Assembly (NCBI GenBank): GCA_016712265.1 | Contig: JADJRJ010000028.1 | Span: 310,001-374,000, forward strand | Length of the DNA stretch: 64,000 bases | Source: Gemmatimonadota bacterium | Lineage (GTDB): Bacteria; Gemmatimonadota; Gemmatimonadetes; Gemmatimonadales; Gemmatimonadaceae | Reading direction: 5' to 3' | In this document: positions 30,817 to 38,586 of the stretch, in pieces | Numbering within the stretch: position 1 is the stretch's first letter | Layout: each line of letters starts with the position of its first letter | The notes under the pieces: generated by a model | Databases searched by the model: none | What the model saw: the letters and a program-made list of their open reading frames with translations, nothing else | What the model was told of the DNA's origin: nothing | Made by a program: the position numbers and the translations under genes

Positions 30817-31136
30817 CACCTGTCCCCGTCGGGCTGCGCCTGCCACGACTGCTCCTCGGACTCCGCAAGCACTCGATCGTGCTCACGCGCGACGTCGCTG
30901 GCGTCACTCGTCGCGACGTCGTCGACGAGTCCGATCACACGAAGCGTCGGGTGCGCCGACGGGTCCAGATGCTGCAGCTCCAGTGCCTCGAGCCCCTGGC
31001 GGAGCACGTCAGACTTGGATGCCCCGAGCCGAGCGGTCAACCGTTCGAGTCGCGCCTGATCAGCCTCGGTCAGGTATACCTGCGCTGGCTCGCCGACGCG
31101 TCCTCTCGGCCGTGGCCTGTCATGAAATCGTGTCAT
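30816..31136 (-). CDS. Antitoxin, ribbon-helix-helix-like (VapB-type)
   Basis: A 106-residue protein. Residues about 18-50 (QVYLTEADQARLERLTARLG followed by SKSDVLRQGLEAL) fit a short beta strand and two helices of the ribbon-helix-helix fold; the acidic C-terminal half would wrap the toxin. Such antitoxins repress their own promoter. The start ATG at 31136 lies inside a palindrome at 31131-31140, and a promoter-like sequence lies immediately upstream, so the mRNA may have almost no leader. Confidence 0.78.
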   Translation of the reverse strand: MTRFHDRPRPRGRVGEPAQVYLTEADQARLERLTARLGASKSDVLRQGLEALELQHLDPSAHPTLRVIGLVDDVATSDASDVAREHDRVLAESEEQSWQAQPDGDR

Positions 31137-31140
31137 GACA
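31131..31140. promoter_or_regulatory. Palindromic operator candidate at the antitoxin start
   Basis: TGTCATGACA at 31131-31140 is a perfect 10-bp palindrome that contains the antitoxin ATG. The half TGTCATGA occurs again at 31119-31126, giving a direct repeat. Placement over the start codon fits autorepression by the antitoxin. Confidence 0.5.
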
Positions 31141-31141
31141 T

Positions 31142-31169
31142 TACAGTATGACGGACAGGGAATTCAAGT
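31142..31169 (-). promoter_or_regulatory. Sigma-70-like promoter for the toxin-antitoxin operon
   Basis: On the minus strand, TTGAAT is followed after 16 bases by TGTAAT (five of six consensus bases), ending about four to six bases before the antitoxin ATG. An alternative reading is TTGACT, 18 bases, TACTGT. Both predict a leaderless or nearly leaderless transcript. Coordinates are approximate to a few bases. Confidence 0.4.
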
Positions 31170-31287
31170 CAAGCGTCGCGCGCGGCCGGGACGCGCTTGT
31201 CTCTCCCGGGACGTCGGCGTCCCCGTGGTGAGAATCTGACCACCACGCGTCCGTTCCTGCGCCAGAACCTCTGGCGGAGTCAACGGA

Positions 31288-32277
31288 ATGCGACGCGTGG
31301 TGATGGGATTGGTGGGTGTGATGATCGGCTGCACAGGCGATGCATTGATGGGACCGCGACGGCCGCTCGCCCCGGATACACCATCTGCCAAGGTGTACCC
31401 TCCGTGGGCATACAGCGTCTCCTCGTTGTTCCCGGGGCAGCAATCGGTGGCCACTGCGGTCAATGACCTGAACCAGGTCGCTGGGCACGTTGGTGGCAGC
31501 GCCTTCCTGCGCGAGTCGAACGGGACCGTGTACCTCCTGCCTCTCAACGGCGCGGCCTGGGCCACCGCCACAGACATCACCACGCACGGCGTGGTGAGCG
31601 GCGCGGTGCTCCGAAACGGAGTTTCCTATCCTGCGGTTTGGACCACGCCCACCGCGCCCGCCAGCGAGCTGCCGCGACCCGGAGGCGTACACGCCATCAA
31701 CGATCGACTTGAGGCGGTGGGCCGCTACGACCGCAAGGGATTCCCTCGTCCCATGTACTGGGACGTTCGCAACGGCACCGCTGTCTTCCTCCCGGTGCCC
31801 CCGGGCACGACACAAGGGTTCGCGAACGACATCAATAACGACCGCATCATCGTGGGCGAGGTGGATGGCCGGGGCGCCACCTGGCGCTGGAACGGGACCA
31901 CGTGGGTCTTCGCGAGCCTCAATGGGATTCGCGCCTGGGGTGTCGACGCCGGCTACGGAACGGTAGGGATTACGCCATCGGGGCAGGCGGCCTTTGGATC
32001 GCCGGACCTCACCGGCCTCTTCCCCACCGTTGGCCTGAGCACCGCATGGGACACGAATGGCCGGGGTGTCGCCACCGGGGAGGACTGGAACCTGACCACG
32101 AACCGCATGGACGCCTGGGTCGGAGACCGCAACGGGAACTTCAGCATCCTCCCGTTTCCATCGGGGAGCACGGCGTTCCAGGCGTCGGGGCGCGCGGTCA
32201 ACACCTGCGGCCTGGTGGTGGGCTTCATTGCCTGGGGCGCGACCCAGGAGGCGGTGATGTGGGACCCGGGGTGTTAG
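31288..32277 (+). CDS. HAF-repeat-like lipoprotein
   Basis: A 329-residue exported protein with a lipobox-like VGVMIGC near residue 15, so probably a lipoprotein. The mature part repeats short motifs such as INDRLEAVGRY, INNDRIIVGEV and GRGVATGE at about 35-50-residue spacing. This is typical of extracellular HAF-repeat proteins ('DINxxGxVVG'), which form a propeller-like fold. Function in this family is not established. It is divergent from the toxin-antitoxin operon. Confidence 0.72.
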   Translation: MRRVVMGLVGVMIGCTGDALMGPRRPLAPDTPSAKVYPPWAYSVSSLFPGQQSVATAVNDLNQVAGHVGGSAFLRESNGTVYLLPLNGAAWATATDITTHGVVSGAVLRNGVSYPAVWTTPTAPASELPRPGGVHAINDRLEAVGRYDRKGFPRPMYWDVRNGTAVFLPVPPGTTQGFANDINNDRIIVGEVDGRGATWRWNGTTWVFASLNGIRAWGVDAGYGTVGITPSGQAAFGSPDLTGLFPTVGLSTAWDTNGRGVATGEDWNLTTNRMDAWVGDRNGNFSILPFPSGSTAFQASGRAVNTCGLVVGFIAWGATQEAVMWDPGC

Positions 32278-32378
32278 GGGGAGCCTAACGAGCCGGCTCG
32301 CTTACGCCTGGCTGATCGGGGCTGCACGTTCCCGCGCGGCGAATGCTACCTTTCGGTCGCATTCACCACGCTGAGGCT

Positions 32379-33425
32379 ATGCATCATTCCCGTCGTCTTG
32401 CCGCCCTGTTGATGCTCCTGGTCGCCGCCTGTACCCGGGCGACACCGACCGGCTTTCCCACGCGTTCGGCCGCCGTGGATTCGAGCGGGGTGTTCGCCTT
32501 GCTGAGCGCGCTGTCGGCGGATTCCATGGAAGGACGTGGGACCGGGACGGCGGGCGGGGGCCGCGCCGCCCGGTGGATTGCCTCGCGAATGGCAGCCGTC
32601 GGGCTCGAGGCGGCGGGGGACAGCGGGTACCTGCAGCGCGTGCCACTGGCCATGATGCCGCGGGGACCTCAAGGCGCGATGCGCGTGGCGCTCCTCCCCA
32701 GCCTCGCTGCGCTCGACACCGTGCCGGTCGATCGGCGGCGCCCCGGGTTCAACGTGGTGGGCATCATCCGCGGCAGCGACGCGCAGTTGCGCGACGAGGC
32801 CGTGCTCGTGGACGCACACTACGACCATCTCGGCATCCGGTCGTCGCCGCAGGGTGGCGACTCCATCTACAACGGGGCAGATGACGACGGGTCGGGGACG
32901 GTTGCCGTGCTGGAGATCGCGCGGGCGATGGCAAGCGGTCCGCGTCCGAAGCGCACCCTCGTCTTCCTCGCCACGACGGGGGAGGAGGTGGGGCTGTTGG
33001 GGACACGCTGGTACATCCAGTCACCCGTGGTCCCGCTCGCTCGGACCGTCGCGAACCTCGAGATCGAGATGATCGGCCGCCCGGATTCGCTCGCAGGGGG
33101 ATGGGGGAAGGCGTGGCTGACGGGGTTCGAGCGCTCGACCATGGGCGATATGCTGAAGGCCAGCGGCATCCCAATCGTTCCTGACGCGCGGCCACAGCAA
33201 AACTTCTTCACGCGCAGTGACAACATTGCGTTTGCCAGGCTGGGAATCCCGGCCCACACGTTGAGTTCGTTCAACCTGCACACGGACTACCACAAGCCTA
33301 GTGACGACATGCGGGGGGTGGATGCCGGGCACATGGCGGCAGTGATTCGTGCGGCGGTCGCCGCGGTGCAACGGTTGGCAGACGGTCCCGCGCCGCAGTG
33401 GCATCCGGGAGGGCGGCCGCAGTAA
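32379..33425 (+). CDS. M28 family metallopeptidase lipoprotein
   Basis: Starting at ATG 32379 gives a basic signal ending in LLVAAC (lipid-anchored Cys18). The M28 dizinc ligands appear in order: AHYDH (H147), YNGADDDGSG (bridging Asp), TTGEEVG (E202 base, E203), an IEMIGRPD Asp, and a C-terminal LHTDYHKPSDD His. The 348-residue length matches bacterial aminopeptidases of this group. It should remove N-terminal amino acids from peptides in the periplasm. The start at 32343 seen in the same frame lacks a signal and is rejected. Confidence 0.93.
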   Translation: MHHSRRLAALLMLLVAACTRATPTGFPTRSAAVDSSGVFALLSALSADSMEGRGTGTAGGGRAARWIASRMAAVGLEAAGDSGYLQRVPLAMMPRGPQGAMRVALLPSLAALDTVPVDRRRPGFNVVGIIRGSDAQLRDEAVLVDAHYDHLGIRSSPQGGDSIYNGADDDGSGTVAVLEIARAMASGPRPKRTLVFLATTGEEVGLLGTRWYIQSPVVPLARTVANLEIEMIGRPDSLAGGWGKAWLTGFERSTMGDMLKASGIPIVPDARPQQNFFTRSDNIAFARLGIPAHTLSSFNLHTDYHKPSDDMRGVDAGHMAAVIRAAVAAVQRLADGPAPQWHPGGRPQ

Positions 33426-33451
33426 CAGCTCGGGCGTTGCGTGTCGTCGGC

Positions 33452-33826
33452 CTAGTCATGCGCGACGCCCGCGCGCCGCTGGGCAATGTGCCACAGCACG
33501 CCGCAGGGGTCTACGACATAAGCAATCCGTAGGCCCCATGGCTGCATGGCCGGTGCCTTGGGCGCAGCAACCCCAAACCGGCCCGGCAGGTCCAGCGACG
33601 CGATGTGCGCCCACCACGCGTCCAGGTCATCGACCATGAACTGCATCATGAAGTTCTCGGCCCATCCCTGCTCATAGTGCCGCTGGAGGATGAATCCTCC
33701 AGAGCCCGCCGCGAAGATGGCGACCTCGCTATCCAGAAGCAGCCGGAATCCCAGCGCCACATAGAAGTCCCGGGACCGATCGAAGTCCCGCGTCGGGACA
33801 AACGGGCGAACCAGCTCCATGGTCAT
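33452..33826 (-). CDS. VOC-fold (glyoxalase/bleomycin-resistance-like) protein
   Basis: A 124-residue cytoplasmic protein with the vicinal-oxygen-chelate pattern: PTRDFDRSRDFYVALGF at the N-terminus, a central MMQFMVDDLDAWW, and the closing AYVVDPCGVLWHIAQ. A single VOC module usually dimerises. Reaction and ligand are unknown. Its ATG overlaps the stop of the ABC permease gene as ATGA (33826-33828), so it is the last gene of that operon, although no functional link is evident. Confidence 0.85.
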   Translation of the reverse strand: MTMELVRPFVPTRDFDRSRDFYVALGFRLLLDSEVAIFAAGSGGFILQRHYEQGWAENFMMQFMVDDLDAWWAHIASLDLPGRFGVAAPKAPAMQPWGLRIAYVVDPCGVLWHIAQRRAGVAHD

Positions 33827-35085
33827 CAGGAGAGTGGGGTGAGGTTGGAGGCCACGTCCGTGCGGTACGCCTTGAAGGCCGGGACGAGGCCGGCGAGCGC
33901 GCCCACGATCACCATGCCGATCGGGGTGAGCACGAGCGCCCAGTCGAAGCGAAAGGCATCCAGCACGACGCCGGTCTGGGCCCGCACGATGACCGCCGCC
34001 GCGCCGATGATCGCGCCGTACACGAGAAAACCGACGAGCGTGCCGAACGCCGTGATGGTTGCCGACTCGAGCACGATGGCCGAAAAGACGGTCGAACGCC
34101 GTGCACCTAACGATCGCAGGATGGCGAATTCCCGTCGCCGCTCATTCATCGTGTTGTAGATCGAAGCGAGGATCGAGCCCGCGGCCACGACGACCACCAG
34201 GTAGGCCACCATCGCGAGGACGTTGTTCATCCAGCCGATCTTGCCGAACAGGTCGGCCATCACGCGCCCGATGGGCCAGGCGAGCGTGGCCGACTTGCCG
34301 GTCCGATTGATCGCCTGGTCGAGGTAGATCCCCGCCGTGGGGTCCTTGAGCTTGAGCATCACCGCGCTCACCTCCAGATGCTCTGGCGGGATGGTGGAAT
34401 CGGCAACCGGAGTGTAGGACCGGCCCGTGCCGCGCAGCACATGCCCACTCATCCGATACAATCCCTCGAGAGGAATCCACACCACACGGTCGGACGGTGA
34501 GTTGGACGGCTCGAGGATGCCGACGACCGTGTACTCATCCTCGTGCGCCTTGGTGGAATCGCCGGAGAGACCGTGGTAAGGCTCGAAGGTGTCGCCGATC
34601 TTGAGCCCCGTCCGCTGCGCTACAAAACTGCCGACCACGGCCCCGCGCTCCTCCATCGTGAAGACCCGTCCCCCGGGTGCCAGCGCGAGCTTGCGGCCGG
34701 CGGTGTACTCGAAGCGCGTAAAGAGGTCGGGGATGGTTCCCACCACGCGGTACCCCTCGTAGTTGTCCCCCACGGCGTACGGGATCGCCAACTCCACCCC
34801 CGGGTCCGCACTAATCGCCGTGTACATCGAGTACGGAATGTTGCCGGGCGACGTCTCCAGGTGGAACACGGTGTTGAGCACGAGCTGCAGCTGGCTGCCG
34901 CGGGCACCGAGCACGGCGTCAAAGCCGATCGGACCTCCCGTGAACGCCTGGTAGGTCTGCTCCTTGATCGAGAAAACGGCCATGACCAGGCCGCTGGCGA
35001 GTCCGACCGAGAGCAGGGTCACGGCCGTGGAGAGCGCGTGCTGCCGCATGGAACGCAGCACGATGCGCAGGATTCCGCGTCGCAT
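33826..35085 (-). CDS. ABC transporter permease, FtsX/MacB-like
   Basis: The 419-residue protein has the FtsX/LolE layout: one helix at about 15-37, a large periplasmic domain (about 40-280), and three helices near 285-310, 335-365 and 380-410. The SIYNTMNERRREFAILRSLGARRSTVF coupling segment lies before the third helix. Such permeases work with a LolD/MacB-type ATPase to move lipoproteins or peptides out of the inner membrane, or as mechanotransmitters. The ATG overlaps the stop of the ATPase gene (ATGA at 35085). Confidence 0.9.
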   Translation of the reverse strand: MRRGILRIVLRSMRQHALSTAVTLLSVGLASGLVMAVFSIKEQTYQAFTGGPIGFDAVLGARGSQLQLVLNTVFHLETSPGNIPYSMYTAISADPGVELAIPYAVGDNYEGYRVVGTIPDLFTRFEYTAGRKLALAPGGRVFTMEERGAVVGSFVAQRTGLKIGDTFEPYHGLSGDSTKAHEDEYTVVGILEPSNSPSDRVVWIPLEGLYRMSGHVLRGTGRSYTPVADSTIPPEHLEVSAVMLKLKDPTAGIYLDQAINRTGKSATLAWPIGRVMADLFGKIGWMNNVLAMVAYLVVVVAAGSILASIYNTMNERRREFAILRSLGARRSTVFSAIVLESATITAFGTLVGFLVYGAIIGAAAVIVRAQTGVVLDAFRFDWALVLTPIGMVIVGALAGLVPAFKAYRTDVASNLTPLS

Positions 35086-35780
35086 CAGCGAGTCCCCCCC
35101 GCGGCCGCGACGTCGCGGGCGGCACGATTGAGTTGGGAGAGGTCGTCACAGCGCTCGAACTGCTCGAGGATCTGCGGATCGTGGCTGACGAGCAGGAGGG
35201 CCGCGCCGTGTTCGCGACAGACCGCACGCATGAGCTCGAGCGCCTCCATGGCGTGGCGACGATCGAGGTTGCCGGTGGGCTCATCCGCGAGGACAAGCTT
35301 TGGCTTGTTGGCCAGGGCGCGGGCGACCGCGACGCGCTGCTGCTGTCCCACGGAAAGTTGGCGTGGGCGATAGGTGACCCGGTGGCCAAGCCCCACGCGA
35401 TCGAGCAACTCGCGGGCATACTTCGCGTCGATCCCACGCCCGAACATCATGCCGAGTTCGACATTCTCGAGGGCGGTATACCCGTGCAGCAGGTTGAAGG
35501 TCTGGAAGACGTAGCCCATGCACTCGGCGCGGAGGGCGTCGCGACGGGGTTCCGACAGGGCCGTCATCTCCCGGCCGTCCACGTGGATGTGGCCCTTGTC
35601 CGCCTGGAGGATGCCGGCGATGAGGTTCAGGAAGGTGGTCTTGCCGGAGCCGGAGGGCCCGCGCAGCCCGACCTGCTCGCCGGGTTGCACCGAGAAGGCG
35701 GGGACATCGATGATCATGCTTCGCTCACCCTCGGGCGAGACAAAACTCTTCTCGAGGTCGCGAACGTCGAGGACCGTCAT
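35085..35780 (-). CDS. ABC transporter ATP-binding protein, LolD/MacB-like
   Basis: I start at ATG 35780, which gives the usual MTVLDVRDLEKSF opening; the frame is open to 35921 but that part is not family-like. The 231-residue ATPase has Walker A GPSGSGKTT, a Q-loop at FQTFNLLHG, the signature LSVGQQQR (instead of LSGGQ), and Walker B LVLADEPTGNLD with the LolD/MacB-type TGNLD, then the switch His in VSHD. It energises the permease downstream. No membrane-fusion protein is next to the pair. Confidence 0.93.
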   Translation of the reverse strand: MTVLDVRDLEKSFVSPEGERSMIIDVPAFSVQPGEQVGLRGPSGSGKTTFLNLIAGILQADKGHIHVDGREMTALSEPRRDALRAECMGYVFQTFNLLHGYTALENVELGMMFGRGIDAKYARELLDRVGLGHRVTYRPRQLSVGQQQRVAVARALANKPKLVLADEPTGNLDRRHAMEALELMRAVCREHGAALLLVSHDPQILEQFERCDDLSQLNRAARDVAAAGGTR

Positions 35781-35998
35781 GAATTCCGGGGAAGGCGTGG
35801 AGTCGGGATCATGACTCGGTGCGGGCGTCTTCGGCAAGCATGTGAGATATCGATGGCACCGTGAGGAAGCGGTCGCGTGACTGGGCGACTGGGGACAGGA
35901 TGACCCGGTTGGCAATGGCACGGTACCGGGCCACGATCCTCGCCTCCCTACACTCGGCAGATGTTCGGTTGCCGAGCGTTGAGCGAGGGAGGTAGCAT

Positions 35999-36601
35999 AT
36001 GGCCATGCCTGTCCTGGTGCCTGGCGTTCGACCGGGGGAGTGGACGGCGGACCTGGTCCGCCAGCTTCCGGAAGACGGGAATCGCTACGAAGTCATCGAC
36101 GGGGAGCTGCTGGTGAGCCCCTCGCCGCGCGGGCGTCACCAACGCTCGGTCTTCCTCCTTGGCCGCATCCTCGAGGCCTTCGCGCGGGACCATCGGTTGG
36201 GTGTGGTCATGCTTTCGCCATCGGATGTGGAGTATTCCCCGCGCCGGATGGTACAGCCGGACGTGTACGTCGTACCGCGTGAAATGGGCGGCAAGGTCGC
36301 ATACGACTGGGATCGCGTCCCACAACTCATGCTCGTCGTTGAGGTGTTGTCGCCGTCGACCGCACGATACGATCGCGTCACGAAGCGACGCATGTACCTC
36401 GCGCAGGGCGTGCCGCAGTACTGGGTGGTTGACCCCCAAGCGCGCCTCATCGAGCGATGGACGCCGGATTGCGATCGTCCGGCCATTCACGATGCGTCGA
36501 TCGACTGGCACCCGGCGAGCCACGCCCCGACGCTGACGATCGACCTGCCGGCGTACTTCGACGAGGTCCATGAGCCGTTCCCCGAGGACAGCGGGTGGTA
36601 G
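35999..36601 (+). CDS. Uma2 family (DUF820) endonuclease-like protein
   Basis: The 200-residue protein shows the PD-(D/E)xK-type core of the Uma2 family: YEVIDGELLVSPSP, then VQPDVYVV (Asp), MLVVEVLSPST (Glu), a Lys in the following RVTKRRMYL, and YWVVDPQARLIE. These enzymes are predicted nucleases with unknown targets and are often present in many copies in cyanobacteria and other environmental bacteria. GAGGGAGG ends seven bases before ATG 35999, a strong ribosome site. Its stop overlaps the start of the next gene by seven bases. Confidence 0.88.
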   Translation: MAMPVLVPGVRPGEWTADLVRQLPEDGNRYEVIDGELLVSPSPRGRHQRSVFLLGRILEAFARDHRLGVVMLSPSDVEYSPRRMVQPDVYVVPREMGGKVAYDWDRVPQLMLVVEVLSPSTARYDRVTKRRMYLAQGVPQYWVVDPQARLIERWTPDCDRPAIHDASIDWHPASHAPTLTIDLPAYFDEVHEPFPEDSGW

Positions 36602-37389
36602 GCCGCCGGCTGGGCCTCCTGGGTACGACCTGGCTGCTGGCCGCGTGTTGGGGGCTCGCACCGGGACGTGGGGCGGCCTCAACGGGGCTGCGGATCGTCT
36701 CGTACAACATTCGCCACGGGCGTGGCATGGACGACAGCGTGAACCTGAGGCGAACCGGGCGTGTGCTCGCCGCACTTCGACCCGACTTCGTGGGACTGCA
36801 GGAAGTGGATGATCGCGTCCGTCGCAGCGGCGGCGTGGACGAAGCCGCTGCCCTGGGGGCGCAGCTCGGGATGCAGTATCGCTTTGGGTCCTTCATGGAC
36901 TACCAGGGCGGGCGGTACGGGCTCGCGATCCTTTCGCGGCACCCGATCATCGAGTCCCGCGTCGTCATTCTGCCGGTGGGGAACGAACCGCGTGTCGCAT
37001 TGGTTGTCGACGCCGAGCTTCCGTCGCGGGACACCGTCTCCATCGTGACGGTGCACTTCGACTGGGTGTCGAGCGACAGCTTTCGCTTTCCGCAGGCGTC
37101 ACGCCTTGCGGCGAGGCTCGATTCACTCCGACACCCGTACGTGCTGCTGGGCGACTTCAACGATGAGCCCGGTTCGCGCACGCTCGGGCTGTTCACCGCA
37201 CGTGCGCGCGAGGTGCCCAAGCTCCCGGAGGCGCGCTTCACCTTCTCGTCGGCGGAGCCGGTGAAGGAGATCGATTTCGTGTTCGTCTCGCCGTCGGGAC
37301 GGTGGGAGGGCGGGTCCGCGCGAGCGATCGACGAACGGGTTGCTTCGGATCACCGACCGGTATTGGCCGAGGTCCGGTTGCGGCGCTGA
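36595..37389 (+). CDS. Endonuclease/exonuclease/phosphatase (EEP) family protein, exported
   Basis: A 264-residue protein beginning at GTG 36595. The N-terminus has a signal with a possible lipobox (WLLAAC, Cys18), so it acts outside the cytoplasm. EEP catalytic motifs are all present: SYNIRHG (Asn), LQEVDD (Glu), VHFDW (His), LLGDFNDEP (Asp and Asn) and the final SDHRPV (Asp-His). Exported relatives hydrolyse phosphodiester bonds in DNA, lipids or sugars; the substrate is unknown. The gene overlaps the Uma2 gene, suggesting joint translation. Confidence 0.88.
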   Translation: MVGRRLGLLGTTWLLAACWGLAPGRGAASTGLRIVSYNIRHGRGMDDSVNLRRTGRVLAALRPDFVGLQEVDDRVRRSGGVDEAAALGAQLGMQYRFGSFMDYQGGRYGLAILSRHPIIESRVVILPVGNEPRVALVVDAELPSRDTVSIVTVHFDWVSSDSFRFPQASRLAARLDSLRHPYVLLGDFNDEPGSRTLGLFTARAREVPKLPEARFTFSSAEPVKEIDFVFVSPSGRWEGGSARAIDERVASDHRPVLAEVRLRR

Positions 37390-37427
37390 CGCTGGCGGCG
37401 GGTCGTAACACGGCTCATACTGCCCGC

Positions 37428-38501
37428 ATGACCAATCGTCGTGCGTTTCTTGAACAGTCCGCCGGCCTCCTTGCCGCCGGTTACCTGGGCCTCCCCCGTG
37501 CACACGTCAACAGCGGGCGTGCACCACTCAAGGTCCTGATCCTGGGCGGAACCGGCTTCATCGGGCCGCATATGGTGCGTCGGGCTATCGCCGGGGGCCA
37601 CCAGGTCACCCTGTTCAACCGCGGTCGCAGCAACGCCGACCTCTTTCCCAATGTGGAGACATTGACCGGCGATCGGGACGGGAAGATCGACGCGCTCAAG
37701 GGCCGCTCGTGGGATGTGGTGATCGACAACAGTGGCTACGTGCCGCGCCATGTGCGCGACTCCGCGAAGTTGCTCGCGCCGAACGTCGGTCGCTACATCT
37801 TCATCTCGACCGGCTCCGTCTACCCCGTCGGGGCAGAGCGATATGACGAAGACTCCGCGCTGCTCAAGGCCCCAGAGCCCGCGAGCGAGGACGTCAACAA
37901 GTACTACGGGGAGCTGAAGGTGCTGTGCGAGCAGGCGGTGCAGGAAACCTATCGGGACAAGGGGACGATCCTGCGCCTGCATATCGTCGCGGGTCCGGGG
38001 GACCCGACACATCGCTTCACCTACTGGCCGGTCCGGATCGACAAGGGAGGGGAAGTGATCGCGCCGGGCGTGCCGGATGCACCCGTGCAGCACATCGATG
38101 TGCGGGACCTAGCGGACTTCGCGTTGCGCTGCGCGGAACAGGGACATGCCGGGATCTACAACGTGGCCGGGCCTTCGGCCTCGACGACGACCCTGGCGAG
38201 CTACCTCGAGGAGGTACGGGTCGGCGTGAAGTCCGCGGCGACGTTCACGTGGGTGGACCTGCCGTTCCTTCAGCAACAGAAAGTGAACTTCCCGATGGTG
38301 GTCCCGCCGGCCGCGCACGGCATCATGCGCATCAGCGCGGCGCGCGCCATCGCCAAGGGGCTCACTTTCCGGCCGCTCCGCGAGACCGCCGCGGACACCC
38401 TGGCCTGGTACGAGGGAGCACCCGCTGCCGAGATCGAGGGGCTCAAGATCGACCTCGAGCGAGACGCGCGGATCGTGCGGGAGTGGAAAGCGCGCGGCTA
38501 G
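37428..38501 (+). CDS. Tat-exported NAD(P)-dependent epimerase/dehydratase-like protein
   Basis: ATG 37428 gives 357 residues that open with a twin-arginine-type signal, NRRAFLEQSAGLLAAGYLGL. A Rossmann fold follows, with GGTGFIG (about 47-53) for the cofactor. The short-chain-dehydrogenase pair appears as a Tyr-x-x-x-Lys in KYYGELK, with the STGSVYP segment giving the Ser/Thr. Tat export fits a protein that must fold around its cofactor before secretion. A periplasmic epimerase or reductase is unusual; possible substrates are sugars or their lactones. It is convergent with the ADOP permease gene. Confidence 0.82.
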   Translation: MTNRRAFLEQSAGLLAAGYLGLPRAHVNSGRAPLKVLILGGTGFIGPHMVRRAIAGGHQVTLFNRGRSNADLFPNVETLTGDRDGKIDALKGRSWDVVIDNSGYVPRHVRDSAKLLAPNVGRYIFISTGSVYPVGAERYDEDSALLKAPEPASEDVNKYYGELKVLCEQAVQETYRDKGTILRLHIVAGPGDPTHRFTYWPVRIDKGGEVIAPGVPDAPVQHIDVRDLADFALRCAEQGHAGIYNVAGPSASTTTLASYLEEVRVGVKSAATFTWVDLPFLQQQKVNFPMVVPPAAHGIMRISAARAIAKGLTFRPLRETAADTLAWYEGAPAAEIEGLKIDLERDARIVREWKARG

Positions 38502-38586
38502 CTGCTCCCAGGGTGGGCACCACCGACCGGACGCGAAGACTTCGGTGTATTGAGCTGTCACGTCCTGCCAACGCGGCGCGTGCGCG

